From: a virus
IMG/VR virus record: IMGVR_UViG_3300020119_000082
Coordinates: 1-32,348 of that record
Strand: one strand, 5' to 3'
DNA length: 32,348 nucleotides
The notes under the pieces were generated by a model, which did no database searches, had not been told where the DNA came from, and saw only the letters and a program-made list of their open reading frames with translations. Position 1 is the stretch's first letter. The number at the start of each line of letters is the position of its first letter. Positions 1 to 7,356 of the stretch are shown here, piece by piece. The translations under genes and the position numbers were made by a program.

Positions 1-1
1 T

Positions 2-274
2 AAAGCAACTGAGAAGGGATTTAAGAATATTGTAGCTTTAGGTAATTGTAATATGACATCCTATCAATTTTCTGTCATTAGCAGATACACTGATAACATC
101 CATCTATTATTAGATAATGATGATGCCGGTGTGAAGGGGAGGAAAAAGATTCATACTAAGTTTGGCAAACTAGCCAATATTCAATATTTTTTCTTACCAG
201 AAAGCTACAAAGATATAGATGAGTACTTCACTAAGTCGGGTGAGGATACAGTCTCCTTTGCTGTCAGAGGTTGA
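2..274 (+). CDS. Toprim-domain protein, C-terminal fragment (primase-like)
   Basis: The reading frame is open from the left edge, so this is the 3' end of a longer gene; about 90 residues are visible. They contain the second half of a Toprim fold: a hydrophobic strand ending VALGN, then the acidic metal-binding motif LLLDNDDAG (near nt 107-133) followed by a basic helix, and a late KDIDEYF motif. In DnaG-type primases and phage primase-helicases these Asp residues hold the Mg2+ used in primer synthesis. An ATG at 53 lies inside the domain and is not a plausible start, because the Toprim strand begins upstream of it. Which Toprim family (primase, topoisomerase-like or OLD-like) cannot be settled from this fragment; primase fits best. 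It ends 77 nt before the HTH gene. Confidence 0.75.
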   Translation, partial: KATEKGFKNIVALGNCNMTSYQFSVISRYTDNIHLLLDNDDAGVKGRKKIHTKFGKLANIQYFFLPESYKDIDEYFTKSGEDTVSFAVRG

Positions 275-308
275 GATTTAAGTAAAATTTTCAAAACCTT
301 ATCATTGA

Positions 309-317
309 TATATTCTG
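309..317 (+). promoter_or_regulatory. Candidate promoter element (TATATTCTG)
   Basis: The nonamer TATATTCTG lies in the AT-rich gap before the HTH gene and recurs exactly at 932-940, in the gap before the next transcription unit. Two exact copies in two short intergenic gaps suggest a promoter -10-like or phage-specific late element. No convincing -35 box is visible. This is inference from recurrence only. Confidence 0.25.
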
Positions 318-351
318 ATTCAGTCTCTAGCCATTAAAACGTGGAGTATAA

Positions 352-792
352 ATGGAACGCAGGAAAAACAGAAGTGATAAGTATCAATGGGTTTTGTTAG
401 AAACGGTATGCTCAAATGACATGCTTGAGTCATTTTGCAACGAGGATAGCATTTCAGCAAGACTAAACCCATTCGAATACAGTGAAGACCTGATCGAGCT
501 AGAAGAACAACTGAAGAAAGAATTCTGGAGAGTAGTAGATACCCTACTCACCCCAAGACAAAGAGAAGTCATTAGATTGTACGCCGATGGCTACACCCAG
601 ATGGAAATCGCAAAGATGCTTAATGTCAACCAAAGTTCCATTACCAAGTCGCTTAACGGAAACGTTGATTACAAAAATGGTAAAAAGATTTATGGTGGCG
701 CCCGCAAAAAGATCCGTAAGATCATTGAAAATGACGATAGAATCAAAGAAATCTTGGGTAAGATGAGAGATTTAAGAGAAGAGCGCTGGTAA
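352..792 (+). CDS. Sigma-70 region 4-like HTH transcription factor
   Basis: A 146-aa protein. Residues 67-103 form a textbook sigma region 4 / LuxR-type helix-turn-helix: LTPRQREVIRLYADGYT, then EIAKMLNVNQSSITKSL. In sigma factors this domain reads -35 DNA and contacts the RNA polymerase beta flap. The N-terminal 60 residues are acidic and helical and show no recognisable region 2. The basic C-terminus (residues 115-146, GGARKKIRKII) could bind DNA or RNA polymerase. The start is chosen for a GGAG Shine-Dalgarno about 7 nt upstream. The gene is followed directly by a strong terminator, so it ends the early-type unit, and it could be the regulator of the structural operon downstream (inference). 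It is too short for a complete sigma factor. Confidence 0.75.
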   Translation: MERRKNRSDKYQWVLLETVCSNDMLESFCNEDSISARLNPFEYSEDLIELEEQLKKEFWRVVDTLLTPRQREVIRLYADGYTQMEIAKMLNVNQSSITKSLNGNVDYKNGKKIYGGARKKIRKIIENDDRIKEILGKMRDLREERW

Positions 793-814
793 TTAACCGC
801 CTCATATGAATTAA

Positions 815-850
815 GGGCCTGTCTCCGCAAGGAGGCGGGCCTTTCTTTTT
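815..850 (+). terminator. Intrinsic terminator
   Basis: An 11-bp stem (816-826 pairing with 831-841, allowing G-U pairs) is closed by a GCAA tetraloop of the stable GNRA class and is followed by a T-rich tail TTTCTTTTT at 842-850. This is a canonical rho-independent terminator 22 nt after the HTH gene. It separates that gene from the long structural operon starting at 957. Confidence 0.9.
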
Positions 851-931
851 GGCAATAAAATGGACTTATTAGTACCCCAGCCATCCCAAGAAAGTGTAAA
901 ATCGTATCAATATTCACTTATCTATGTAGGG

Positions 932-940
932 TATATTCTG
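932..940 (+). promoter_or_regulatory. Candidate promoter of the structural operon (TATATTCTG)
   Basis: Because transcription from the left stops at 815-850, the gene at 957 needs its own promoter between 851 and 950. The only distinctive element there is TATATTCTG, identical to 309-317. It ends 16 nt before the ATG, with the GGAG ribosome site in between. A related TATATTATTAG occurs at 13331 before the portal gene. No -35 consensus is evident, so a phage-modified polymerase or phage sigma factor may read it (inference). Confidence 0.35.
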
Positions 941-956
941 TTTAACAGGAGACGTA

Positions 957-1415
957 ATGTCAAAGAATTCGATTGATTACTCAGGTTTGGAGCGCAAAAT
1001 TTATAAGAAGGCTTACAAGCTCAGTGACGTTCAAGACCGTCTTGAGACCGTTGCTTTTGACATTGTTCGTTTCAAGGATAGTGATAAGGCCGCTGACCTA
1101 TGGCAGGTACAGAGTGCTGATGATGGCGAGTACATCGTAGCCTTGTATCAACCAGAAGAGGAGACTAAGACTGCTTCTCTATGGGACGTGCGAGTTAGTA
1201 AGACGGCTGGTGATTTACAGATTTCCTATAAGGGCGACCCATTGGTTCGCATTTCTTCTTCTAAGATTGGTATTCCACGTAATGAGCTGCAAAAGGCTGA
1301 AGAATATCTTCCAGAGAAGCTGGCTTCTAACAAGAAGCTAGTTAAGGCCCTGTTGAACGAGCTACCAGAATCAACTAAAAAAGAGGTATTAAGTAAATAC
1401 CCGGAGTTAGTCTAA
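957..1415 (+). CDS. Hypothetical protein, first gene of the structural operon
   Basis: A 152-aa protein that I do not recognise. The sequence suggests a short helical N-terminus, a beta-rich middle (about 40-105) with alternating hydrophobic residues, such as LWQVQSADDGEYIVALYQP and LWDVRVSK, and a helical C-terminus ending KEVLSKYPELV. There is no signal peptide, no membrane segment and no catalytic motif that I can name. The start ATG has a strong GGAG site 7 nt upstream. It lies 21 nt before the next gene, so the two are probably co-transcribed. A virion or assembly role is inferred only from position. Confidence 0.8.
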   Translation: MSKNSIDYSGLERKIYKKAYKLSDVQDRLETVAFDIVRFKDSDKAADLWQVQSADDGEYIVALYQPEEETKTASLWDVRVSKTAGDLQISYKGDPLVRISSSKIGIPRNELQKAEEYLPEKLASNKKLVKALLNELPESTKKEVLSKYPELV

Positions 1416-1436
1416 CATTACGGAATAGGTGTTTAA

Positions 1437-3044
1437 ATGAGCCTCGACAAAATACAACAATTAGTAGGTTCTCTGGCTAAGTCAGTCGAAGATAACGAGA
1501 GAATTGCTACTCCAATCTTAGCAGCCAAACTAGCTAAAGCTAGCGATGCTTATCCAGGTGATCAGACTATCGGTGCTATGTCACGTGTCATTAGCAAGAT
1601 GGCTGACAACAATACTTTGTTTATTCGCAAAGCTGAGTTGAAAGTTCTCTACACAAAACTTCATTCTCGTAACACTAAGTTCGCTGAACTGTTCCAGGAT
1701 GAATTGGGTATCGTAGATGCTTTACCTACTCCAAAGATTCACGAGCGTGATGAAGCTACTCAGGTCAATCCTTTCCAAGTAGGTGATGCTGTTTTGGCTA
1801 ACGCTCTAACCAGCGTGTTTGATAAGCATGCACCACTCAAAATGTACTCCCAAGAGTTGGCTAACAAAGCATTAGCCTCGGTGGCTAGTACTTTGGATGC
1901 CTGGAACTTGAAGCCAACTGCTCTTGCAGTCGATGATGGCAACGATAAGTTCCTTGTTATCAGAGCCGACTATGAGACTCCTAAAGGCGTGACCAGCCTA
2001 TACATCCCAGTTGAAACCCCAAACAAGAAGGTTGTCGAAGCTTCTGTGTTCATGGGAAATACGGGACCACAAGAGCTAAATCACACCGCTATCAAGACTT
2101 ACCTAACTACCCAAGCTGGTAGCAAACTAAAAATGGATGGTTCTACTATCCTATCCGTTCTAACCAAGGCCGCATCTGAGAATAGAGAAGTTAGCGATGC
2201 AGAGATTGCATTGACTAAGCTAACTGCATCTCGTCAAGGCAAGTCTGAATTCTTCCAGAATCAGATTGTTGGACAGAAGGTTGCTGAAGCTTCCGCCAAG
2301 GATGTTGAACTTCCAAAGTCTGAAGAATTTACTTCTTTCGAGAAGCAATTCACTTCTTCTTTTGGACAAGCCTCATGGCAATTTGGTAAGGACAAGGTTG
2401 AGGCTGCTAGAGCCCACATTGTTCGCGAGCTAACCGGCTACGGACACAAGAATCCTCAGGTTACCGTTGCCAAGAGTGACGACAATACCATTTTCTATAA
2501 CGTTGCATTGGATGCTGGTAGGGTTGGATTCGTAGTTCCAGTCAAGGTTGCTAGTGGCAAGATTGTCAAACCAAGCGTAATGTTATGTAACGGTTCCGTT
2601 GCTTCTTTCAGTCAAGAAGGCGTCAACGAGTTGTATGTTGCTAATGATAGTGACTTCAGAGCAGCCGCAGGAGCTTCTACTCTATCTGCTTTGAGACCAA
2701 GCGAAGTTTTGAATAATCTAAGAGCTGCATTAGCTGAAGGAAATCATGCCAAGGCAGAAGATGCTTTGAATGTATTGAATGCTTCTGGTGACACCAAGGC
2801 TTATGCTACTGGTTTCCAAATGTACTTAGCAGGTCTAGGACAAAAGAAGGAAGCTGCCGCTCAGGTTAAGTGTGCTCACGCCACTCATAGTAAAACTAGT
2901 GAACATCCAGTTTGTTCTCAGACTGGCTTGCCAGTTCACAAGGTCTATCAGGATAAGGATGGTAATTGCCGTCCTCTATACCGTAGAGGCATGGACGAGA
3001 CTTACGAAGGAGCCGTTTTCAATAACCACAAGATTTTCGGGTGA
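1437..3044 (+). CDS. Large structural-type protein with duplicated beta domain and Cys/His C-terminus
   Basis: A 535-aa protein of unknown family. Two segments, about residues 139-224 and 318-401, look like copies of one helix-plus-beta-sheet domain. Each has a helix, then a strand pair around a D-D-N turn, then a strand ending in IPVE or VPVK, then a K-V/I-V-x-x-S-V-x-x-N/G pattern. Between them lies a helical linker (230-315). Residues 425-470 form a helical hairpin (ALNVLNASGDTKAYATGF), and the C-terminus has C479, H481, H484, H490, C493, H501 and C511, a possible metal knuckle. The Shine-Dalgarno (AGGTG) is moderate. Its size and position before terminase suggest a virion protein; I could not recognise an HK97 capsid fold, but I cannot exclude one. 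Confidence 0.8.
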   Translation: MSLDKIQQLVGSLAKSVEDNERIATPILAAKLAKASDAYPGDQTIGAMSRVISKMADNNTLFIRKAELKVLYTKLHSRNTKFAELFQDELGIVDALPTPKIHERDEATQVNPFQVGDAVLANALTSVFDKHAPLKMYSQELANKALASVASTLDAWNLKPTALAVDDGNDKFLVIRADYETPKGVTSLYIPVETPNKKVVEASVFMGNTGPQELNHTAIKTYLTTQAGSKLKMDGSTILSVLTKAASENREVSDAEIALTKLTASRQGKSEFFQNQIVGQKVAEASAKDVELPKSEEFTSFEKQFTSSFGQASWQFGKDKVEAARAHIVRELTGYGHKNPQVTVAKSDDNTIFYNVALDAGRVGFVVPVKVASGKIVKPSVMLCNGSVASFSQEGVNELYVANDSDFRAAAGASTLSALRPSEVLNNLRAALAEGNHAKAEDALNVLNASGDTKAYATGFQMYLAGLGQKKEAAAQVKCAHATHSKTSEHPVCSQTGLPVHKVYQDKDGNCRPLYRRGMDETYEGAVFNNHKIFG

Positions 3045-3047
3045 ACC

Positions 3048-3995
3048 ATGAAGTTATTCAGGTTGTCCGAACTGATAGCGGTTAAATACAAAGTCGCTGC
3101 CGAAGCCTCCGATTTGGAGAAGAACGAGGCAGAGATCCGCCGCATGATTGTGGAACTTTGGAATGTTGGTTCGACTAAACCTGAACTCAATGCCAGCAAA
3201 TCTCCTTATGGTGAGATTTTGCGCGGTTTATCTACTCTTTCCCTTCAAGGCAAAGCAAAGAGCCCTTTAGAAGAGCAGGCTATGAAAGGTCATGCGCTTC
3301 TTAAAGAAGTATTGAATATTACTGACGTTTTGAAAATTAACGTCAACAAAATTGATTTACAAACTCTAAGGGCTCAACTCGAAAATTTGAGATCCTTACT
3401 TAGAGTATCTATGGAGCCTGGCACTAAAGGAACGGTTGATTTTCCTGACGTCAGCACCTTGGTATTCCTTGGTATGGAACAACGTACCAAGTTAGAGAGA
3501 GATAAATTCAAGACACCAGCTTACGTCAAAGCTAGAACTGGTTTAATTAGAATTTTTGAGATTGCTGGTAACATCATCAGTAAGCTAAATAAATTTGAAG
3601 GTCTTCCATCTACCGGAGACCCAACTGATAGACCAACCCGTTCTACTCAGAAAGCCAGGTTATATCCTCAACGCGCTCCATTGGCAGAGTATGATATTGT
3701 TCCATTTTTGAGACAATATGGCCTAGAATATGGTCTTAGAAACAATGAGGACTGGGGAACTGCATTTAGAGATGACCCACAGTTTAAAGAATCTATTACT
3801 ACTGTTATCAACGCATTAGATAGAGGTCTTCTTCCAAGAGATGAAGCTTCTGTTAAGATGGAAATTGCCCGAGTTATTAAGGAGCATGAGGAAAGAAAAG
3901 CCACCAATAAATCGGTATTTAATATGCCAGAGACTAAATTTCAAAAGGTAGTTAACGTCCCTCCTCAGGTAGATGAGGATGAGGAAAAGAGCTAA
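3048..3995 (+). CDS. Hypothetical helical protein, probable virion assembly
   Basis: A 315-aa protein of unknown family, mostly predicted helix, with heptad-like stretches at about 95-130 (LQTLRAQLENLRSLLRV). The middle section PDVSTLVFLGMEQRTKL is followed by more helix. A Pro/Arg/Thr-rich linker runs at about 188-206, and a DYD/DW-rich segment precedes an acidic tail ending DEDEEKS. The ATG is only 3 nt after the previous stop and has no clear ribosome site, so translation is probably coupled to the upstream gene. There are no catalytic motifs or membrane segments. The role is inferred from the operon only. Confidence 0.75.
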   Translation: MKLFRLSELIAVKYKVAAEASDLEKNEAEIRRMIVELWNVGSTKPELNASKSPYGEILRGLSTLSLQGKAKSPLEEQAMKGHALLKEVLNITDVLKINVNKIDLQTLRAQLENLRSLLRVSMEPGTKGTVDFPDVSTLVFLGMEQRTKLERDKFKTPAYVKARTGLIRIFEIAGNIISKLNKFEGLPSTGDPTDRPTRSTQKARLYPQRAPLAEYDIVPFLRQYGLEYGLRNNEDWGTAFRDDPQFKESITTVINALDRGLLPRDEASVKMEIARVIKEHEERKATNKSVFNMPETKFQKVVNVPPQVDEDEEKS

Positions 3996-4004
3996 GAGGA
4001 AACT

Positions 4005-4715
4005 ATGAGAATTGCGGATATGTTACAAGCCATTGCTAGCTGGCTAGAAAGCCCAAACAATGAGGCAATGCTGTTAGCAGAGTATCACGAGGACAGTGCC
4101 AAAGTGGTTGCTGAGTCTTGTGTGCTTGCTGCCGCCTTGCTCAAAAATGCTGCCGAAGAAGTTGCTCATATCGAGCCACCGGAAGTATCAAAAATCACTC
4201 CAGAATCTATTGAAGAAATTGCCGCTCTAGCTAGCGCCCTTGATTCTTCTGGAGACCCACAACTCAAGAAGCAAGCTTCTGTGCTTGACGAGCTACTACT
4301 TTCCATTGCTGCTCCTCCAGTTGATGAGCGCAAGGATTTACTAGATGCCAGACTTGATGAGTTGAAGAAGAAGTACGAGAATCCTCGTAAGGAACTTCAT
4401 GATGTAAATAAGATTGCAGATTCAGAGAAGGCTATTGATAAGAGCCAGATGACTAAGGAATACAAGATTCTTGAGGCTCCGCTAAGCTCAAGATATTGCC
4501 CAGACCACCCAGGCGTTCAAATTGCCCGTGTCGGTGAGCATATGTGGCAATGTGAGTTGGACAAAAAGTCCTACAATTTTGAAACTGGTTTTGAATTGAA
4601 CAACGGTGCCAAAGTTCCAGGTGGAGATGTTGCCCAGCAGACTCAAGGAGTCAATGTTCCTTACCACGCTATCTTCGATACTCGTGAAGGAAGATTGGGA
4701 TACAACAAGCCATGA
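4005..4715 (+). CDS. Hypothetical protein with zinc-ribbon-like C-terminal motif
   Basis: A 236-aa protein. Residues 1-60 are amphipathic helices rich in Ala and Glu. Residues 74-102 (ALASALDSSGDPQLKKQA, then SVLDELLLSIA) match the helix-Gly-helix hairpin that recurs across this operon. The C-terminal part carries C165-x2-H168 (RYCPDHPGV) and WQC at 183, with H179 nearby, then PGG at 205-207. This looks like a small zinc-binding or zinc-ribbon fold. A strong GAGGA site precedes the ATG. It is 9 nt after the preceding gene and 9 nt before the next. The function is unknown; a structural or assembly role is inferred from context. Confidence 0.75.
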   Translation: MRIADMLQAIASWLESPNNEAMLLAEYHEDSAKVVAESCVLAAALLKNAAEEVAHIEPPEVSKITPESIEEIAALASALDSSGDPQLKKQASVLDELLLSIAAPPVDERKDLLDARLDELKKKYENPRKELHDVNKIADSEKAIDKSQMTKEYKILEAPLSSRYCPDHPGVQIARVGEHMWQCELDKKSYNFETGFELNNGAKVPGGDVAQQTQGVNVPYHAIFDTREGRLGYNKP

Positions 4716-4724
4716 AGGAATTAA

Positions 4725-5489
4725 ATGAGCAAACAGCCAACGTACAAAAAGATTCTGGAGCATCCAGATAAAGATGAAGTCATCTCTAAGCTGGTGATAG
4801 GTATATCTGCGACCGATATTCACGATTGGCTAAAAGCAAAGTACACCAATGTAAGTGAGGCTAAGTTTGTTCTTTCCGAAAAGATTATTAAGTCTTTTCA
4901 AGATAACTATTTAGATTTCTACAATGATGTAATGCAAGACAAGGCCAATATGAAACAGGCCCTGGCTACCGGTACACAAGACCAATTAGAATTAGCCGTT
5001 AAAAGTAATCCAGCTTACAAAGATGCTATCTTAAAAGTTGCTAATAACGAGATTGATATAGATAGAATTATGGCTAATATGGCCATCAACATCGAAGCTC
5101 GTGTAGCTCAAATCTACGATATTGTCCAAGATAATCCGTTGGACATTAATACCAAGGTAGAGCGTGTTCTTATTGAATACGTAGATGCTTTAGGTAATCT
5201 ATTGGATAAATATCACAAGTGGCGTGAGGCGCGTACTCCTGACCAAATTATTCAACATAACGTGACTTTACAGGTTGTGGATCAGCATATTTCAGTATTT
5301 CATGATGTAATCAAAGAAGTTTTGTCACAGATGGATTTGGAGACTTCCATGTACTTTTTGGAGGTTTTCAATGAGAAAATGTCAAAACTCAAGCAACCAA
5401 CCCCAGAAACTGGCCCAAGTCAGGAAATGAAGTTGGCTGAGGCAAAGCTACTTAACGAAACCATCAATAAGAAAATCAACGAGTCATGA
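4725..5489 (+). CDS. Helical protein with N-terminal HTH-like region; candidate terminase small subunit
   Basis: A 254-aa protein. Residues 17-60 look like a helix-turn-helix: EVISKLVIGISATDIHDWL, then KAKYTNVSEAKFVLSEKII. This is the kind of N-terminal DNA-binding unit found in phage small terminase subunits. The rest is long helices (about 60-225) suited to an oligomeric ring or coiled coil, then a short polar linker and a C-terminal helix. Small terminases recognise the packaging start site and pass DNA to the large subunit. The large subunit here is 6 kb downstream, which weakens the call. The ribosome site AAGGA is good. The last bases overlap the next gene by 4 nt (ATGA). A general DNA-binding or structural protein is the alternative. 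Confidence 0.45.
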   Translation: MSKQPTYKKILEHPDKDEVISKLVIGISATDIHDWLKAKYTNVSEAKFVLSEKIIKSFQDNYLDFYNDVMQDKANMKQALATGTQDQLELAVKSNPAYKDAILKVANNEIDIDRIMANMAINIEARVAQIYDIVQDNPLDINTKVERVLIEYVDALGNLLDKYHKWREARTPDQIIQHNVTLQVVDQHISVFHDVIKEVLSQMDLETSMYFLEVFNEKMSKLKQPTPETGPSQEMKLAEAKLLNETINKKINES

Positions 5490-7342
5490 GTGAATTCTAC
5501 CGTCTTGCTAAAAAGTCTGAGGAACCTGATCTAGCTAAGCGTCCATATTCGGATGAAGAGCTAGCTATTCCAGCAGAAATGATGCCTAAGATTGAAAAGC
5601 TAATGAAGTTTTTCGATGAGCACGGTATTGATTATGATAAGTTCGATCCAGAGAATACTCCAAGATTAAGCTTTACTGATAGAAAAGCTTATCCAAACAA
5701 TATTCAGTACATGCATATGCCAGGACAGCATGATACTGAAAAATGGCTTCAGGCCATTAGTGAGATTTATCGCAAGGAAAGAAATGGCGATAACAGAATT
5801 ACCGCTATTCGTCGTGTAACTTCTGGTTGGAATTTAATGGAAACCCATGACTTTCTTAATTGGGTAAGATTTTATGAGGCAGGAGATCATATGAAGTACA
5901 AGTTTGCACAACTATGGTATGAGAATCCTGATCTTCCAGGATATGCTTTACATGTCAAGAAAGATCCACCAGCACCAGAAGTGCAGCGCTCCGATGGTCC
6001 AGCTATCGATTTTGCCGCCGCTCGTGGTACTGAGGAAGCTGAGCGTCGTGAGAAAATTGAAAAGCAACGTAACAAGATTATCGGAAGATTAGATTCCGCA
6101 GAAAAACTATTGCGTTCTCCTGAGGGCCATCTTTTTGCCGGCAAGGAATTTGAAGCCCTTCTTGAAACTATCTATCAGCTCAAGAAAAAGATTCAGATGG
6201 TTAACAAGATTAGCGTCTCTACTAGATTGTATGAGGATATGATTGTTCGTGAGGCCAACGTTCTTCGCAAGAGCGGATTCGTTAAGGCAGCTAACGTTCT
6301 TTACTCTGTTGCTCAAACTCCTGGACAAGCCGGAGAACAAGCTCAAGGTGCACCGGCTGGCGGAAAGCAAGATCCAGCTCCAGCAAGCCCTGGAGATCCA
6401 ACGGGCGCTGGTAATCCTGGTCCACCATCTGGTGGGGCTGCTACTCCAGCACAACCGCCTGGTGGCGCTACTATGCCACAAAGCGAAGACAATCAACCCC
6501 CAGCTATTAAGGGTTTGATCGATGGAATGAACAATCAGTTTACTCCTGGCGATAAATCAAAAACTGAAGATGATATGGAGGCAGAAGACCTCATCGAAGT
6601 ACTTGATGTGGATGACGAACTGTTGGTTACTGAAGCTCAGGCCGCTCCACCACCAGAGCCAATGACTACCGCTCCAGCTCCATCTCCTTTGAATCCAGCT
6701 CCTGTGTCTGCACCAAAAGTTCCAGATGCTCCAGACGCACCAGCAGGCGAAGAACCTCTTGAAGTAACTGAGGATGACATTGCTCAACCACCAGGAGAGG
6801 AAGCTAGGGAATCAGCTCAAAGTGGATTTAGTGCCAAGATGGATGCTGTCCTAAAAGGCGCAACTATTGCTGATGCCGTTGCGGAATTAGAAGACCTATC
6901 CAAAATTTTCAAGACTCGTGAAATTCCAAGAAGACTTGGCAAAGTCGATATGATTTTCGATGCTCTCGGCATCGCGCCATATTTCCCATCTCTATCAGAA
7001 GCTACCAATAAATCTTTGGAAGCTAACAACTATATTGCTACCCGTGTAGATGATATTCTTTCCAAGCTACAAGGAGCTATGGCAACTAAGGATGTTGACT
7101 TGAAGGGTGAGGACGTTAATAGACCAGAAATGGCAGGCGTCAAGCAAAATCTTCAACAGCAAGATGATAAAGAAAAAGAGCGCAAGAAGATGAGGAAAGA
7201 ACAAGAAGCCGCTGAGTTAGCTAACAAGGGTAAGGAAACTCCAGAAGTTGAAATGGGAGAAGACCTGGGTGCTCCAGCCGCTCCTCCTGCCGCCGCACCA
7301 CCAGCCGCTCCAGCTCCTCCAAGAGCAGCTCCAGCGGTATAA
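5486..7342 (+). CDS. Large multidomain structural-type protein with Pro/Ala-rich linkers
   Basis: A 618-aa protein of unknown family. The N-terminal 160 residues form a compact region with many aromatics (YMHMPGQHDTEKW, NWVRFYEAGDHMKYKF). A helical section follows (185-277) and ends in a helix-Gly-helix hairpin (IVREANVLRKSGFVKAANVL). Residues about 278-435 are Pro/Ala/Gly-rich and acidic, so flexible. A second helical domain spans about 440-540, then a charged coiled segment (KEKERKKMRKEQEAAE) and a Pro/Ala tail. The ATG overlaps the previous stop as ATGA, so translation is coupled. The layout resembles a scaffold, core or internal-head protein. The motif EPLEVTEDD near residue 430 echoes PLEV motifs in the product of 9120-10079. 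There are no enzymatic motifs. Confidence 0.75.
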   Translation: MSEFYRLAKKSEEPDLAKRPYSDEELAIPAEMMPKIEKLMKFFDEHGIDYDKFDPENTPRLSFTDRKAYPNNIQYMHMPGQHDTEKWLQAISEIYRKERNGDNRITAIRRVTSGWNLMETHDFLNWVRFYEAGDHMKYKFAQLWYENPDLPGYALHVKKDPPAPEVQRSDGPAIDFAAARGTEEAERREKIEKQRNKIIGRLDSAEKLLRSPEGHLFAGKEFEALLETIYQLKKKIQMVNKISVSTRLYEDMIVREANVLRKSGFVKAANVLYSVAQTPGQAGEQAQGAPAGGKQDPAPASPGDPTGAGNPGPPSGGAATPAQPPGGATMPQSEDNQPPAIKGLIDGMNNQFTPGDKSKTEDDMEAEDLIEVLDVDDELLVTEAQAAPPPEPMTTAPAPSPLNPAPVSAPKVPDAPDAPAGEEPLEVTEDDIAQPPGEEARESAQSGFSAKMDAVLKGATIADAVAELEDLSKIFKTREIPRRLGKVDMIFDALGIAPYFPSLSEATNKSLEANNYIATRVDDILSKLQGAMATKDVDLKGEDVNRPEMAGVKQNLQQQDDKEKERKKMRKEQEAAELANKGKETPEVEMGEDLGAPAAPPAAAPPAAPAPPRAAPAV

Positions 7343-7356
7343 GAAAAAGCGAATGA

